Positions 11,384 through 22,462 of a stretch of 64,000 nucleotides of DNA are shown piece after piece. The DNA lies in assembly GCA_001510575.1 (NCBI GenBank), contig LNGK01000010.1:1053825-1117824 (forward strand), read 5' to 3'. The DNA comes from Knoxdaviesia capensis. Its lineage: Eukaryota; Ascomycota; Sordariomycetes; Microascales; Gondwanamycetaceae. Numbering within the stretch: position 1 is the stretch's first letter; every line of letters starts with the position of its first letter. The notes beneath the pieces are model-generated. The model ran no database searches, had not been told where the DNA came from, and was given only the letters and a program-made list of their open reading frames with translations. Made by a program: the position numbers and the translations under genes.

Positions 11384-12576
11384 AGCTGGCTCAAACAACG
11401 AAGAAGGGGGTATTTTTTTGTGTACGATTGGTCGGATTGTCGGCGGTTTCTGCGTTTGGGTTTGGGTTACGCATCGGTGCTCATAGCCTTGGTTTTGAAA
11501 GTATGTTGTTTTCTGTTTAGCGCTAGATTGCATGTTAGGATACGGACAGGCTCGTGCATATACTTATAATAAACCATGTTTTTCATCAAGGACTACGTTT
11601 GCAAGCTGGTGATATTGAATTTTGACTGTTTTTTTCATTGAAAAAAAAAAGGGAGAAAAACTAAGACATAAAACTGCATTTCCCAAATGAGTTTTTGGTA
11701 GGCCAAGATTGAAACCCCATCGCCCACGCGCTGGTACGACGGCTCTTGACCCTTTTTGAAGGTAGATTTTTTGGGGTCTTCTCCGAGCGCCAAGGTGCTG
11801 CCTTCAGGCCAACCTGCATGTAGAGATAGGCTGACACGGAATATATAGACAGAGGAGACACAGTGGGAGAGAGGGGAGAGGCTTGTGAATCCGGAGGTTC
11901 ACCTGCGAGCCTCCTCCAATGAAATCTCCGGCTCGGCAATGACCTGTAGGCAGGGGAAACGCCACAACAAGCTAGCGGCGAGACGCACGAAGCCACGCTG
12001 AAGGAAACGGGGCGGAAAGACTTTCCCCCATCCGCCTTGTCCGGAGTCTGGAAGAGGAATAAGAATAGAAAAAGATATAAAAAAACGAAAACCAGCCGAC
12101 CACCGTATGAACCACCAATGATGCAATAGCAAAAAATGATAAAAGACAAAATGTACCGAGGACACGGAGGGGAATGCAAAAGCACAAAAAAAGGAAGAAA
12201 ATAAAACGGCGGGAGAGTGAAAAAGAAAAAAAAAGGTTACCCCCCTCCCGAAAAAATAAAGAGAAACGCTGCATTAATGAACCAAAAGAAGACAAGTAGA
12301 TGATGACATATAGCCAGACACATCTGTGCATCAAATACATCTGGCATTGCCGATGCCAACCAGAACGTAGCACATTCTAAAAGGACTGAAGAAAGGGATA
12401 GCGAGAGCGAGACAAAAAAAAAAAAAGGATGCCAAGCTGTCACACACCCGTTCTCCACATCACTTTGGGGGTCGGCCCCAAAATCAAAGTTGAGTGAGGG
12501 GTTGGAAAGGCACACACACAGAGCGAGAGAGAGGGAGAGAGAGAGCTGAAGACTGTGGGTGAGTGAAGGCAAGCGA
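11384..12576. other. Convergent intergenic region, 3' side of metR
   Basis: Contains the 3' UTRs of the small mitochondrial-like gene (+) and metR (-), with A-rich and GA-rich runs (12400-12545). Open frames on the minus strand are low-complexity Ser/Leu/Phe-rich products of these tracts. Confidence 0.45.
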
Positions 12577-14752
12577 TCACGCAGCAGTCAGGGCCTGAGA
12601 CTCCGAGTCAAGATTCAACGACTCAACAGCCTCCTTTGAGAAACCCTTCTCGAGAATGGCCTCGATCTGGTCGGCATTGCTGTTCTTCTCCAGCAGGATA
12701 TTTCGCAGCCACTTGTTCTCGGTCTCGAGCTCCTGGATGCGGGACTCTAGGGCGTTGACCTTGTCGGACATTTCCTTGGCCGACTTCTCGAGGGCCTGCT
12801 CGCGCTGCTTCTTCTTGATGCGGAAGCGGGCGCTGGCAGCGGTGTTGCGTCTTCGCTTGTCCTCCTCGGCCGCTAGTTTGGTTTGCTCCTCAGGGTTCAG
12901 AGAGTCAATCTTGCGCTTCTCGCCGGTGACAGGGGCCGGAGCAGTCTGGGGGTAGGGAATGGGCTGTTGGGACAGCGGAGCAGAGTAGACATTGGCATTT
13001 TGCGGCTGCACAGGCTGCAGAGGGATTTCCTGGCCAAAGCTGGGAAGCCCGGAAGCTTGATAGGAAGCGGTAAAGTCGGTAAAGTCAAACTCTACACCCA
13101 TTTGGGAAGCGCGTTAGTGTACATGGAAAAGGAACAAGAGAGAAAAAAAAAAGACAAGGTTGGCTGTGTGGATAGTGTGATTTGTGGATAGTAGTTCAAG
13201 TAGGGGTATGATATTGTGACATGGCGTAATGGAGCCGACGGATCACAACACGGCATGCAGTCGTGGTAGGGTTGGGGACAGGTAGGAAGGAAGGAAGTCC
13301 GGACCTCCTGCAAGCATCCGCGGAAGACGGGCCCACTTGGAGTCGAGAAGCCCGTCCAACCCTAACAGCGGGGAAGTGAAGGATCGCTCAGAGGACAAGA
13401 GACGGAGGAATTGGATATGGGATACCATTCCTTCCGCCGTGCAACTGTGTGGTGTGCGATGGTGGGCCTAGAGACCGAAGCGTGCAAACTCGTCGAGTTC
13501 GGTGTGCCGTGGCTCCGTGATAGGGAGAATTGTGTGTAGTGCAAGTGGTTCCCCAGTTTGGCTTGGCTGAGGGATGATAAGCGGAAAGTGTAGCTTTTTT
13601 TTTTCTCTGGCCTTTTTCTTGTATTTTCTTATTGAGAATTGAAGAAAAAAAAATGGAGGGTGCAAGTAGTGGAGGAAGGATGAGTCCAGGTGAGCGATGT
13701 CGCGCTTGCCAACAACAAAGAAACTAGTCATATTCGTGGATTTGTGGGTGGCCCCTCTGGAAATTTCTCCCATCTTGGGCAATTGCGACAAGAAATTGCA
13801 CCATAGCACATTTTTTGGGGGGGTTGCATGGCAGGTTGGAAGAAAAAGGCACGCGGGGGTCCAGCCAAAAAGGAATAGGCACGGAAGAAAAAAAAATTGG
13901 AATGAAAAAAGATTTCCTCCAAGTGAAAAGCACTGGCTGAACACGCGGTGGAGCCGAAGCAAGAGATGTGAATGGCCAGAAGCATTGTTGAAAGTGGGAC
14001 GCAAGAGCACCAGCACCAGCAAAAGAAAATGGGTGTGGTTCACTTCAGGGTCTGAACGCGGAGATGGCAGAGATTGAGAGAGGGTGAAGACCCGGTACTG
14101 CCATCTGTGACCATCTGGTCGAATTTGAACTAGAGAGGACGAACTGGTTGAGGGGATGGGGCACATATGCCTCAAAGCTTCCGAGGAGGGGAAGATGCAA
14201 CATGGGGAGGAGGACAGGAGAAAAAAAAGAGGTTTTTTTTTTCTTGAGGCTTGACCAGGCAAAGGGGCCGTTCACGCTCAGAGCAAAATAAAGATGGGCA
14301 ACCATATATGTGGGGGTCCGGGTTTGATGCAGAGGAGGCTTGCGAAGGAAGACCGTGATATCTGCAACGGTGCGGGCGAGAATGTCTCAAAAACACACAC
14401 AAGAAGAGAGAGCAAACAGATGTGACTCAGCAGCATCGGTAGACAGTAAAGACTAACCTGGCATGAACTCGACCGAGGCCATGTCGAGAGGAGACACAGA
14501 CGAAACGTCCTGAGGCGACGACGACGACGTGGTGATCGACTTGGCCGACTCCTGCTTCAGCGACGGCGGGGGCGCCTGGTAGTCGGTGTTTTGGCCCGAC
14601 TCGAAGTCGAAGAAGTTGCCGTTGGTGAACAACGCCAGGTCGGCGTCGATCTCGAAGCTGTCGTCGGCAGCCGGCTCGTTGGCGTGAACGGTGTTGAGAT
14701 CCTGGATGTATCTCGACACGTTGGGGCCGCGACGGCCGTTGAAAGTTGCCAT
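12577..14752 (-). CDS. metR: bZIP transcription factor MetR/Cys3, sulphur metabolism regulator
   Basis: Nuclear bZIP activator of sulphur assimilation genes (MetR in Aspergillus, CYS3 in Neurospora). Exon 1 is 14752-14458 and exon 2 is 13091-12577, giving 269 residues with a phase 1 junction that reads ...EFMP-E-FDFTDF. The N-terminus MATFNGRRGPNVSRYIQDLN is characteristic of this regulator. A Ser/acidic region follows. The basic region lies at about residues 174-196 with the DNA-contact core NTAASARFR, then a leucine zipper to about 235 (ALESRIQELETENKWLRNIL). The signature RRRNTAASARFRIKKKQREQ matches the MetR/ATF4-like class better than AP-1 or CpcA. The single intron is 1366 nt, unusually long for this kind of fungus. 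An ATG in frame with exon 2 lies at 13101, 10 bases before the acceptor. Activity of the family is normally limited by SCF-Met30 (SconB) when sulphur is plentiful. Confidence 0.88.
13092..14457 (-). other. Very long (1366 nt) intron of metR
   Basis: The donor GTTAGT follows codon 98 and the acceptor TAG precedes the GAG/TTT/GAC continuation. The intron is pyrimidine-rich on the minus strand with T-runs, and has no recognisable exon in any frame. It could hide an internal promoter for a short form starting at the ATG at 13101. Confidence 0.75.
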
Positions 14753-17554
14753 GATGCCGGTGCGTATGTGTGTGTCACAGGTGCTGCGAGATTTAGGAGA
14801 ACAAAGCCGAAACCACCGGTGTGGTGAAAAAGATATCGGGATCTCTGGTTATGTGATCAATGACTGTGAGATATATATATCTATATATATCTACACTGGG
14901 ATTTGATAATCGACGACGGGAGTTGGGGAAGTTGGCCGGAAGAGAAATAAGGACAGCAGACGAAGGATTGCAAAGAGGATAAAGATCAGTAAGATATCAC
15001 TCGTCCAGGAAGATTGACTGAGTGGAAGGCGAATATACTGTCGGCAGGTCTCAAACGGAAAAATAAAAAAGAGAATTAAAGACGACGACGAGAAAGACAC
15101 CGGAAAAAAGAAAAGGAAAGAAGAAAAAAGAAAGTTTGCGTACAGTCAGCGACTGAAGGAGGGGGATTGGCTGCAGACGACGGGCGAGAAAGGAATTTTA
15201 GTCACCGAAATGCACCGCAAAAAGTTGATCTCTTGAGAAAGAGCCGAAAAGAGTGGGAGTGAGGGAAGGACAGTGTTGGAATCAATCCAGCTCAGGGCCG
15301 CCCCCACTCCGATCAAGGCCCTGGACAGTGAAAACCTATTATTAATTCAAGCAAAAACCCCCCCCCCAGAGCCCCTATAATCCCGGTTCGAAAATCCAAT
15401 AGTCGCATCTTGCGACTTTGCTATATGGAGACAGTGCTGGATACAGTGCGCACGGATCATGCGGCCGCAGTCGGAAGTGTTCTTTTCGGTGCCAGTCCCG
15501 TACCGTATGCGCCTAACTGGTACATGCAGTATTTCCGGTGCGCTGAAAGTACTGTACATCCTCGGGACAGAAATACCGTCAGGCCAACAATGTAGAGTTA
15601 ACGGCAGGTTTCTTTTACCTGCAGTCTGCACACAGTCGGTACATCCGGCCGCCTCTGGGTCGGGGGGGGGTTTCTTCTTTTTTCTTCTTTGCAGGCGCCC
15701 GTTCCCCTTTGTTTCGCCGTGTGCGAGTTTAGCCTCGGTGGCAAGCCGTGAGCAGAAGTAAAGCCCTAATATAACCAGACAGTTGATGTACCCGATGGTC
15801 CGTGAATCTTACGACAGCCATCACCACCAGAACTTTCTCTCACTTTACGAGCCTCTTCTCACCGTCATTCAGCATCCAGACCCTCATGTACAGTATTGTT
15901 TCCAAATTACCCACCAGGACATCTGCACCACCCACCGCAGTTTTCTCCGCCGTCTGATGTTTTGTTCCTTTGGCTATCTGCTCCTCGTCTTCCTCCGCCG
16001 AACGAGCTAGGTCCAATACTCGGTAAATGCTGGCTACCCCGCTTCCCAGGCTTTGCGTTTGGCTTTTTTCACAAGTCGTCGAGCCTCTTTTCGTCCCTTC
16101 TTAGAAGGTCCACGAGACGACGTGCAATGTTGCATTCTAACCCACTCGTAATATTGTTTGCTCATCGAGCGTTTCGAGTATAAAAGAAACATGCAGCAAG
16201 AAGAGCAGGTATTAGCTGCTACAGGCTGGGCACCACTTCAAAAAAGTTAGATGGACAGCGTCGCAATTTTCAAATGCAACACTGAACACAAGCTCCCGGC
16301 CAGCCAATCAGCCGCCGCATCACAGCCGACGAGTCTTCGTTGTCTGCTGTATATTCCAGAGAGGGGCAACACCAGTTCATCCTCACCGGCCCACACTCTG
16401 TAATATGTGGGGGGGGTTTCGATTTTTCGTTCTGACTGCCGGCGCTCAGGAGACGATCGGGTAAGCCCAATCCCAACCCCTACAGTATTACCCTGTGACT
16501 GTGACTCTCAGTGAGCCTTTTCTTTTCTCCATGCTCCTCTGTGGCTCTCTGGCTTTCCGCAGTTTGAAGCTAATAAGAACATGACCCACCGTCTCCGATT
16601 TGCGGACCATCCCCTCCTCCTGAACCAACCTGCGCATAGTGTATATGTGAATTCAAGGTTTTGTGTATGCGCGGCCACTGGCGGACACAATTTCCCGAGT
16701 ACTGTACATACTGTTGCTGTCCGGCTAGATTTTAATACAGTTGCTGGTCTCCACCGAAACCGTAGTCCACAGGTACACAAAAACCTGGAAATCTCGGAAA
16801 CCTGTTCTGTTCTATTATTAATCTGAAAACCGGCCCTGCATCATAGCCGCGACAGAATGAAGTCAAAACACGCTGGAAAGGTTGTACACCTTCCACACAG
16901 CAAAAGATATCTCTCCGGGAAAGGGAACTGAGATATGCTAATCTTGTTATCTTGCCCAAGAACTAGATTCCGCAAGTATCTAGACATGATGTCAATCCGC
17001 GCTGTAAAGTATCCGGTTTCGTTCATCTGAATACCCTTCTTTGTGGACTAAAACCGGAGATGGCCATGCGGCCGAAAGCACCAGAGCCGATAAAATCGCT
17101 GACGCGTTCTAGTGGACCGGGAATTCGGGGTTCCCAGAGCAAGGTCGCCATGTGCCGGCAGCTGGCAGTCACCTCACGGCAGCTGTAAATCTCCTGATGT
17201 TAACGACACTGTGTATCCACATGCATGCTTCTGCCAAATTATAACAGTGCATATTCTAAATAAACACAGTACTCTCCTCCTCCCACCAAAACGCGTTTGC
17301 TCACCACCAGTCCACGATGATTTGACGCGTGTGATATCGACAAACATCATGAAAGTTGTTCTGTGTTCAAGGATAGCCAGCAACTTGGGGGGGTTTTTTT
17401 CTTCTTCACTATACTAACAATTAATCTCTACACAACATCCCGCTCCTTCAAATTGCTTGCTCTCTTGAGTATCTGACCTCATTCATTCCTTCAACATGCG
17501 CTTCCAATCAATCAACTAACAGACCCCTAGCATCGCATCCCACATCTTTCAACC
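14753..17554. other. Divergent intergenic region between metR and CHL4
   Basis: 2.8 kb with no recognisable gene. It holds a TATATA-rich stretch (14870-14890), two AGTACTGTACAT palindromes (15549-15559 and 16699-16711), C- and G-runs (15358-15367, 15661-15669), and the three ACGCGT sites described separately. Both promoters must lie here. The open frames seen are short and have no family features. Confidence 0.5.
17102..17330. promoter_or_regulatory. Cluster of three ACGCGT (MCB) elements upstream of CHL4
   Basis: Perfect ACGCGT hexamers lie at 17102-17107, 17291-17296 and 17325-17330, 225-455 bp before the ATG at 17555. Clustered MCB sites are the established signature of MBF-driven G1/S transcription in yeasts. 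Assignment to CHL4 is by position and by the gene's chromosome-segregation role. Confidence 0.5.
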
Positions 17555-18967
17555 ATGGGGTCACTCTGCGTTCCCACCACAGCCACACTCCCGTCTACCC
17601 TCCGCCTCCCGCCGTCCGACCCGGCCGTGCAGCGGGCCCTAAACCGGCTCTCCCGGCCGTCTCTCGTCTCGCTGTGCCTCGACTGGCTTGACGACCGCAC
17701 GTGGCCGGTGACCCGGCCGTACCTGGTCCCGGCCGACACCGCCGACGAGTTTGACGATGATCTGTACCCCCCGGCATCCTCAATTGAGGGTCTTCGCAGC
17801 GTGTACACCGACCTGCAAGCCCGCAAAGGGGCCCGCCGGGAAGTGGTGGATCGCATCCTGGAGGGCGACTGGCGGCTCGGACTCAGCCTGTTCCAGCTGG
17901 CCATGGCCGACCTGCAGTATCTCTATGACCACCCCACGTCTCAGCGCTGGACCGCCCACCAGGTGCGGCCGGTCAAGACCCCGACCGCGCCACAGCTAGA
18001 GAACGGTGTTCGGCCCCCCGTCGACAAGGCGTCGCTCGTGCTTCCCCGCTTACATCCATCGACGCTGTTGCGAAATCTCGAGGCCCAGGTGCTTCCGGAT
18101 GCAAAAGCCCATTTCCACTTCGACCGCCACCCCAGTCTGCCACTGCTCATCCTGCGCATATTCGCCGTCGACTCTCCCTACAGCCAGGCCCCGGTTGATC
18201 CTAGCCACGGCCGCCGCCCGGTGGCCTTTGCCGCCTCTCGCACCATCTACCTAGCCTTTCCTGATGGCGCCCCCTTTATCTACTTCTCCAAGACACATGT
18301 CTCTGGCAGTCCAGCCGCCGGCGACAGCAAGGGCCTCCATTCTTTGATAGTCGACGGTCTTCCCAAGGCGATGTCTCGGGCCGGCCACCGGCTAACACTG
18401 CAGCCCACCGATTTCAGCACCACAAACCTCGACGCCTTGCTTCAGGCCCGTGGCTCTGGACGAACAAACTCGGCCGGTGGTGGTTGGAGCATCTACGCAG
18501 ACCTGAAAGTCCGGGATGCCCCAACCGACACGGTTCTCCCCAGCACCAAGCTCTCCTCTGCGCTAGCACCGAACCCCTCACTAAAACGGAAACGAGCGCG
18601 CTCCCCAAGCGAAGACCCCGCTGCAAGCAAGGCACGCGCTCTGGCCGAGGCCCGCTTCGGGTCGTCCGGAAAGCTGGACGACGGCCGCGGAATCGAGCGG
18701 CTGGATATATCGCTTGAGGGCCCCATACCGCCCACCCAGTCCACTGATCCCGCCGCCGCTGACCCTAACTCAGACTTCGCCGGCCGTTCAGTTTCCGTCA
18801 AGCTCGTGTTCCACGGGCCACATATCTTCGCGGGTGTCCGGCAACTACTAGAGTCCGGGGCCATCAATGGCGAGCGACTGCCGGGGTGGATGACGGGCGA
18901 GACCGGCGTGACGGTTGGAACGGTTCGCGAGGGACGGCTTGAAGGAAGTACGTCGTACGGATTATGA
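17555..18967 (+). CDS. chl4: Kinetochore protein CHL4/Mis15 (CENP-N family)
   Basis: Inner kinetochore subunit of the constitutive centromere network (CENP-N; Chl4 in budding yeast, Mis15 in fission yeast), which recognises CENP-A nucleosomes together with Iml3/CENP-L. A single exon encodes 470 residues, near the family length. The N-terminal domain starts with a family-like block, LPSTLRLPPSDPAVQRALNR, then SRPSLVSLCLDWLDDRTWP. The middle has LEGDWRLGLSLFQLAMADLQ-type helices and FHFDRHPSLPLLILRIFAVD. A basic stretch SLKRKRARSPSED (about 345) looks like a nuclear localisation signal in a disordered insert. The conserved C-terminus carries VKLVFHGPHIFAGVRQLLE and GRLPGWMTGETGVT-like sequence. 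It is divergently placed from metR, with an MCB cluster upstream. Family recognition rests on these motifs rather than a profile search. Confidence 0.85.
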   Translation: MGSLCVPTTATLPSTLRLPPSDPAVQRALNRLSRPSLVSLCLDWLDDRTWPVTRPYLVPADTADEFDDDLYPPASSIEGLRSVYTDLQARKGARREVVDRILEGDWRLGLSLFQLAMADLQYLYDHPTSQRWTAHQVRPVKTPTAPQLENGVRPPVDKASLVLPRLHPSTLLRNLEAQVLPDAKAHFHFDRHPSLPLLILRIFAVDSPYSQAPVDPSHGRRPVAFAASRTIYLAFPDGAPFIYFSKTHVSGSPAAGDSKGLHSLIVDGLPKAMSRAGHRLTLQPTDFSTTNLDALLQARGSGRTNSAGGGWSIYADLKVRDAPTDTVLPSTKLSSALAPNPSLKRKRARSPSEDPAASKARALAEARFGSSGKLDDGRGIERLDISLEGPIPPTQSTDPAAADPNSDFAGRSVSVKLVFHGPHIFAGVRQLLESGAINGERLPGWMTGETGVTVGTVREGRLEGSTSYGL

Positions 18968-19201
18968 CGAACGTATAACGGTATTTGTCAGGCTTTCAGC
19001 GTTTGGAGTTTGGGCACGGGGCGGCTTGGGTGTTATTATCAATGAATGATTCATGATGCCAATATTCCATACAGCTTTGTTTTGTGTCCTGTTAAGCACA
19101 CAGCTTATAAACAACGGAGATCTCTATGTGTAGTCGCGTGATATCTAACGTCGAAAGCAACTTCAACAAGAGGGCTGGCTAGAGAGCGCTACTGTGACAC
19201 A

Positions 19202-20677
19202 CTAATCCTCCAACCCGAATACATGCGCCGTGTTTTTCCAAGCCGCCTCGCAAACCTCCTCAACATCCACACCGTGAATGGCCGCAACCACCTTCGCAAC
19301 CCGCTCAATCGTGCACGGCTCATTCCGGCCCTTCACCATAGCGCCCTCAACCCACTTCTCCTTCTTCACCGAGCGGTACCGCTCCTCGGGAGCAGGCGCA
19401 CTCGGCGCCTTGCCCTTTCCCTTCCCCTTTTCCTGCTTTCCGCTGGACGCCGTTGAAGCCGGGGTCGCCGTCCCGCTGGCCGGTTCCGACGGCACCGGGG
19501 TGGTGGCAGCCTCCACCGGCTTGGGCAGCAGGTACTTCCACCCCTCATGAGTGGGGCGAATCTCGCACCACGGGCCGTCAGTCTCCAGCATGAGCCGGTC
19601 AAGCGGAATCCGGCCGACAACCTCGCAGTTCTCCGCCGTCTTCAGACTACACCCGTTAACGCCGATATACAGCCCAAGGTCCGCCAGCTCGGCAGCCTCC
19701 TCGGGCGTCCCGGTGAAGCTGTGCACGACGGCGCCCCGCTGCAGCCGCTCGAGTCGCTCGCCAAACGCGTCTTTCATCAGCCGCACAAAGTCGGCGTGCG
19801 CGGCCCGCGAGTGCAGGAACAGCGGCAGCTGCGGCGCCAGCCCCGCCGCCAGCGCCAGCTGCGCGCGGAACGCGTGGCGCTGCACCTCCGCGTTGCAGTA
19901 GTGCAGCCGGTCGTAGTCCAGGCCGAACTCGCCAAACGAAATCAGCTTGCCCGTGGCCCGGCCGTCGGCAATCAGCCGCGCCAGCCGCGCGATTACGTCG
20001 GCTGTTTTCTTGGCGTCCGGGACTGCCCGCGCAACCTTGCTCTCCGCGTCCGGCGTGCCGGATTCGCACGCCGGCACGTGGTCGCGCTCGGTCTGTGGGG
20101 GTGACGTGCCGAAGATGTCGCTGGAGCAGGGGTGGATCCCAGCGGTAGTGTAGACGCCGTCTAGGGAGGTAGAGAGATAGGTGAGCCATGTGGTCGTCTC
20201 GGTGCAAAGGATATGTCCCGGCGTTTGTCACTGGGATCACTGACCGTAGAGAGCAGCAATCTCCAGAGCATGCTCGGAGTTCTTGAAGTCTGATCCGGTG
20301 ATGATCATCTTTGTGCAGCCCACCTCAATAGCCCGGCCAACGACGTCTTTGAGGTCATCCGGGTGTTGACGGCGGCCGCGGTACATTCCTCGGTATATCG
20401 GGTCCGCTAGGTTGATGCCAATCTAAAGCTTCGGGGTTAGTTTCACCGACACCGAGAGCCCGTATAGAGACACAAGTCCACAACGTACATCAATATATCT
20501 GGGCTTGTACGCCGCCATTGTTTCAGCAGCCGGGGCTGCTGGGTTATCCGCCATACTAGCGATGTGATATGGAGAGTGTGCGAAGGGTATTCTGGTTGTT
20601 AACAAGCAGCTTCTTTGAGCCAGTCTCAGGTGGGAGATGGGAATTGAACGCGAAGAATATCGAACGAAGTTGCGCAT
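19202..20677 (-). CDS. TatD-family metal-dependent nuclease (TATDN1-like) with putative mitochondrial leader
   Basis: TIM-barrel metal-dependent 3'-5' exonuclease of the TatD family, linked to DNA repair and apoptotic DNA degradation. Exons 20677-20489, 20422-20245 and 20160-19202 join in frame to 441 residues. Family motifs in order: YIDIGINLADPIYRGMYRGR (across intron 1), KMIITGSDFKNSEHALEIAA, TAGIHPCSSDIF, SFGEFGLDYDRLHYC, QLPLFLHSRAAHADF, VVHSFTGTPEEA and MLETDGPWCEIRPTHEGWKY, covering the His/Glu/Asp metal ligands. The first 42 residues (MRNFVRYSSRSIPISHLRLA and on) are basic and Ser/Arg-rich like a mitochondrial presequence, and are followed by an in-frame ATG at 20554 (MADNPAAPAAETMAAYKP). 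An Ala/Pro/Lys-rich insert near residue 340 is low complexity. The gene ends head to tail, 234 bp from the CHL4 stop. Confidence 0.92.
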
Positions 20678-21260
20678 CACCCAGATAGTACAAGAAATTG
20701 GGGACGTCCTTTTATAGATATCAAGTTGTGTCCTCTAGGTCTTCAAGCAGCCTTGAGAAATCTGCGTAGGAAGACGGGTCAGTGAGTCATTACGCAGGCA
20801 GACAGCGGGGAACTGACGGTAGCTGTGACAGAGCCGGTTATGGTGTGCGAAGTCATATGTTCTAAGCCCAAAAAAAAGTTTGAAATACTTTCTTATCTAT
20901 GAAAAGCTGTAGGTGTGGCTGAACGATGCAGAAACTTGATACGGACGCTGAAGCAAATGGGGGTGGAAAAGGGATCCCCAGCTGGGTTGGGGTTGAGAAC
21001 CCTAATTGGCGTTTGTCGCCTCTTTACGTGAACACGTCGAACCCCGGCTCGGCGTCCCTTCCTGTCTTTGATCGCACCCCAAATCTTGAGCCTCTGGTTT
21101 TCTCACATGTCGCCATCGATAGAAACAGCATTTCGCATTGTCCATGTCCTTTTCAAAAGATCTACTGGCTTTTCCCGTCACCGGATATGCTTGCAATGCA
21201 AATCGAGACTTCTCGTGAAGATTCACCGTTGGTCCGACTCTGAATGTGGGGTTCAATGTC

Positions 21261-21316
21261 GTCACGTGACCGCGCGACCACCTGCATATGCAGTCACGTC
21301 GCGCGTGAGTTCGCGA
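21261..21316. promoter_or_regulatory. CACGTGAC and CGCGCG elements between TatD gene and RNR1
   Basis: A GTCACGTGACCGCGCGAC stretch and a second, GTCACGTCGCGCGTGAG, lie about 30 bp apart around a GCATATGC palindrome. They combine E-box-like CACGTG with MCB-like CGCG cores. Roles are inferred from motif type only. Confidence 0.35.
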
Positions 21317-22095
21317 ATCAATTAAACCACACTTTCAGAGTCAGTTTCTCCTGCAAAAAGGAACTGCTGCTAGACATTTTATATTTAGCATCTGCGCGCG
21401 CTTAGGAGCAAGTTCACAATCTCGTTAAACCACCGGGAAGCTGATATCATCACCAAACTCAGAAGAGGTGTGTTTACAATCCTGTTTGCTTGTTTTGATA
21501 TTCCAGGGTGGCCTCGTAGATACGAAGTTACGCAGGCCGTTGACCGACATCGCCCAAAACGCGGTTGCATTTCCCAGGATAAGACCTGAAATGCGAGATA
21601 GCCTCCTTGTCCTACGCATTCGCTGCCTGTTGCCAGGTTCAACGGGCCGGGCTTGGTAAGAATCATTTAATCAATCCATCCACTTCGATGAATCAACCGC
21701 ACAGTGTAATCTCTCGATGTTTTGGTGGCTTGCAGCCATTCACGATCACTTGCAGTGCCAAGGAGATGTCCAGAGGGTACATGGCGACAGAGGTCCTCCC
21801 AAGCGCTGTTTGCCGCCGAACGAGTACATTGACGCTGCGGGTAGGATACATGCTGGAGATTTGTATGTCTGGCATATTTTATGCAAAATGGAGGGCCAAA
21901 AGTCCGTTCCTAACACACTGTGTTGAGGGCCCCGTGCACTGTTTACTCGGAAGAGCTTCTCAGATGCTCTTAGTACCTGTACCTGAAAGTTCCGGGGGAA
22001 AGGTACATGTTGCCTCAGATTGATAATCCAAAAGTGGTGGTGCAGAGAAAAAAAAGCGTAGGCGGCTCTGACTAAATTGATTTTTTGGAGGGGGG

Positions 22096-22143
22096 TCGCG
22101 TCGCGCTAAGCAAAACAATTCGCGTTGCCACACCTTTTCGCGT
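22096..22143. promoter_or_regulatory. Three CGCGT cores upstream of RNR1
   Basis: CGCGT occurs at 22097-22101, 22121-22125 and 22139-22143, about 320-370 bp before the RNR1 ATG. Ribonucleotide reductase genes are classic MBF targets in yeasts, which carry CGCG cores, so these are candidates for S-phase control. Confidence 0.4.
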
Positions 22144-22462
22144 TGTCTCAATGCAAGGGAAAAAAAAACTACGAGGGACTACAAGTATGTCTTGCTAGAA
22201 TCTTTGACCTCACTTTTCTTTTCCTTTCTCCTTCCTCTTCCATTTATTTCTCTCCTTCCTTCCTTCACCACCAACCTCTTCCCCTCCTTTGTGTTTCTTC
22301 CTCCTCAATCAATCACGATATCTTCATCATTTCCCTTCTTCCTTTCTACCTCTCCTTGTCTCTCGTGATAGCTGCAGGGTGTGTTCCTGCATCTCTTTTC
22401 CATCGTCACCGTCCTTTTCCCCTCCAACCTCTTCCCATTCTCAGAAACCGTGACGTGCCACT

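Larger units (their letters stand above)
20678..22462. other. Divergent promoter region between TatD gene and RNR1
   Basis: 1.8 kb between the two start codons. CGCG-rich elements occur at 21261-21316 and 22096-22143. From 22200 to 22440 the plus strand is a long CT-rich tract typical of highly expressed fungal leaders. A 138-codon open frame at 21607-22023 begins at TTG and shows no domain, so it is not called. Confidence 0.5.

Noticed and set aside
13468..14262. 264-codon frame inside the metR intron
   Set aside because: Begins at a non-exon position, is Ser/Phe/Pro-rich from pyrimidine tracts, and would break the continuous MetR protein.
15375..15400. tRNA-like GGTTCGA box
   Set aside because: The flanking bases do not form a T-arm and there is no A box at the right distance.
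21607..22023. 138-codon frame upstream of RNR1
   Set aside because: Starts at TTG, has no domain and lies in a promoter region.
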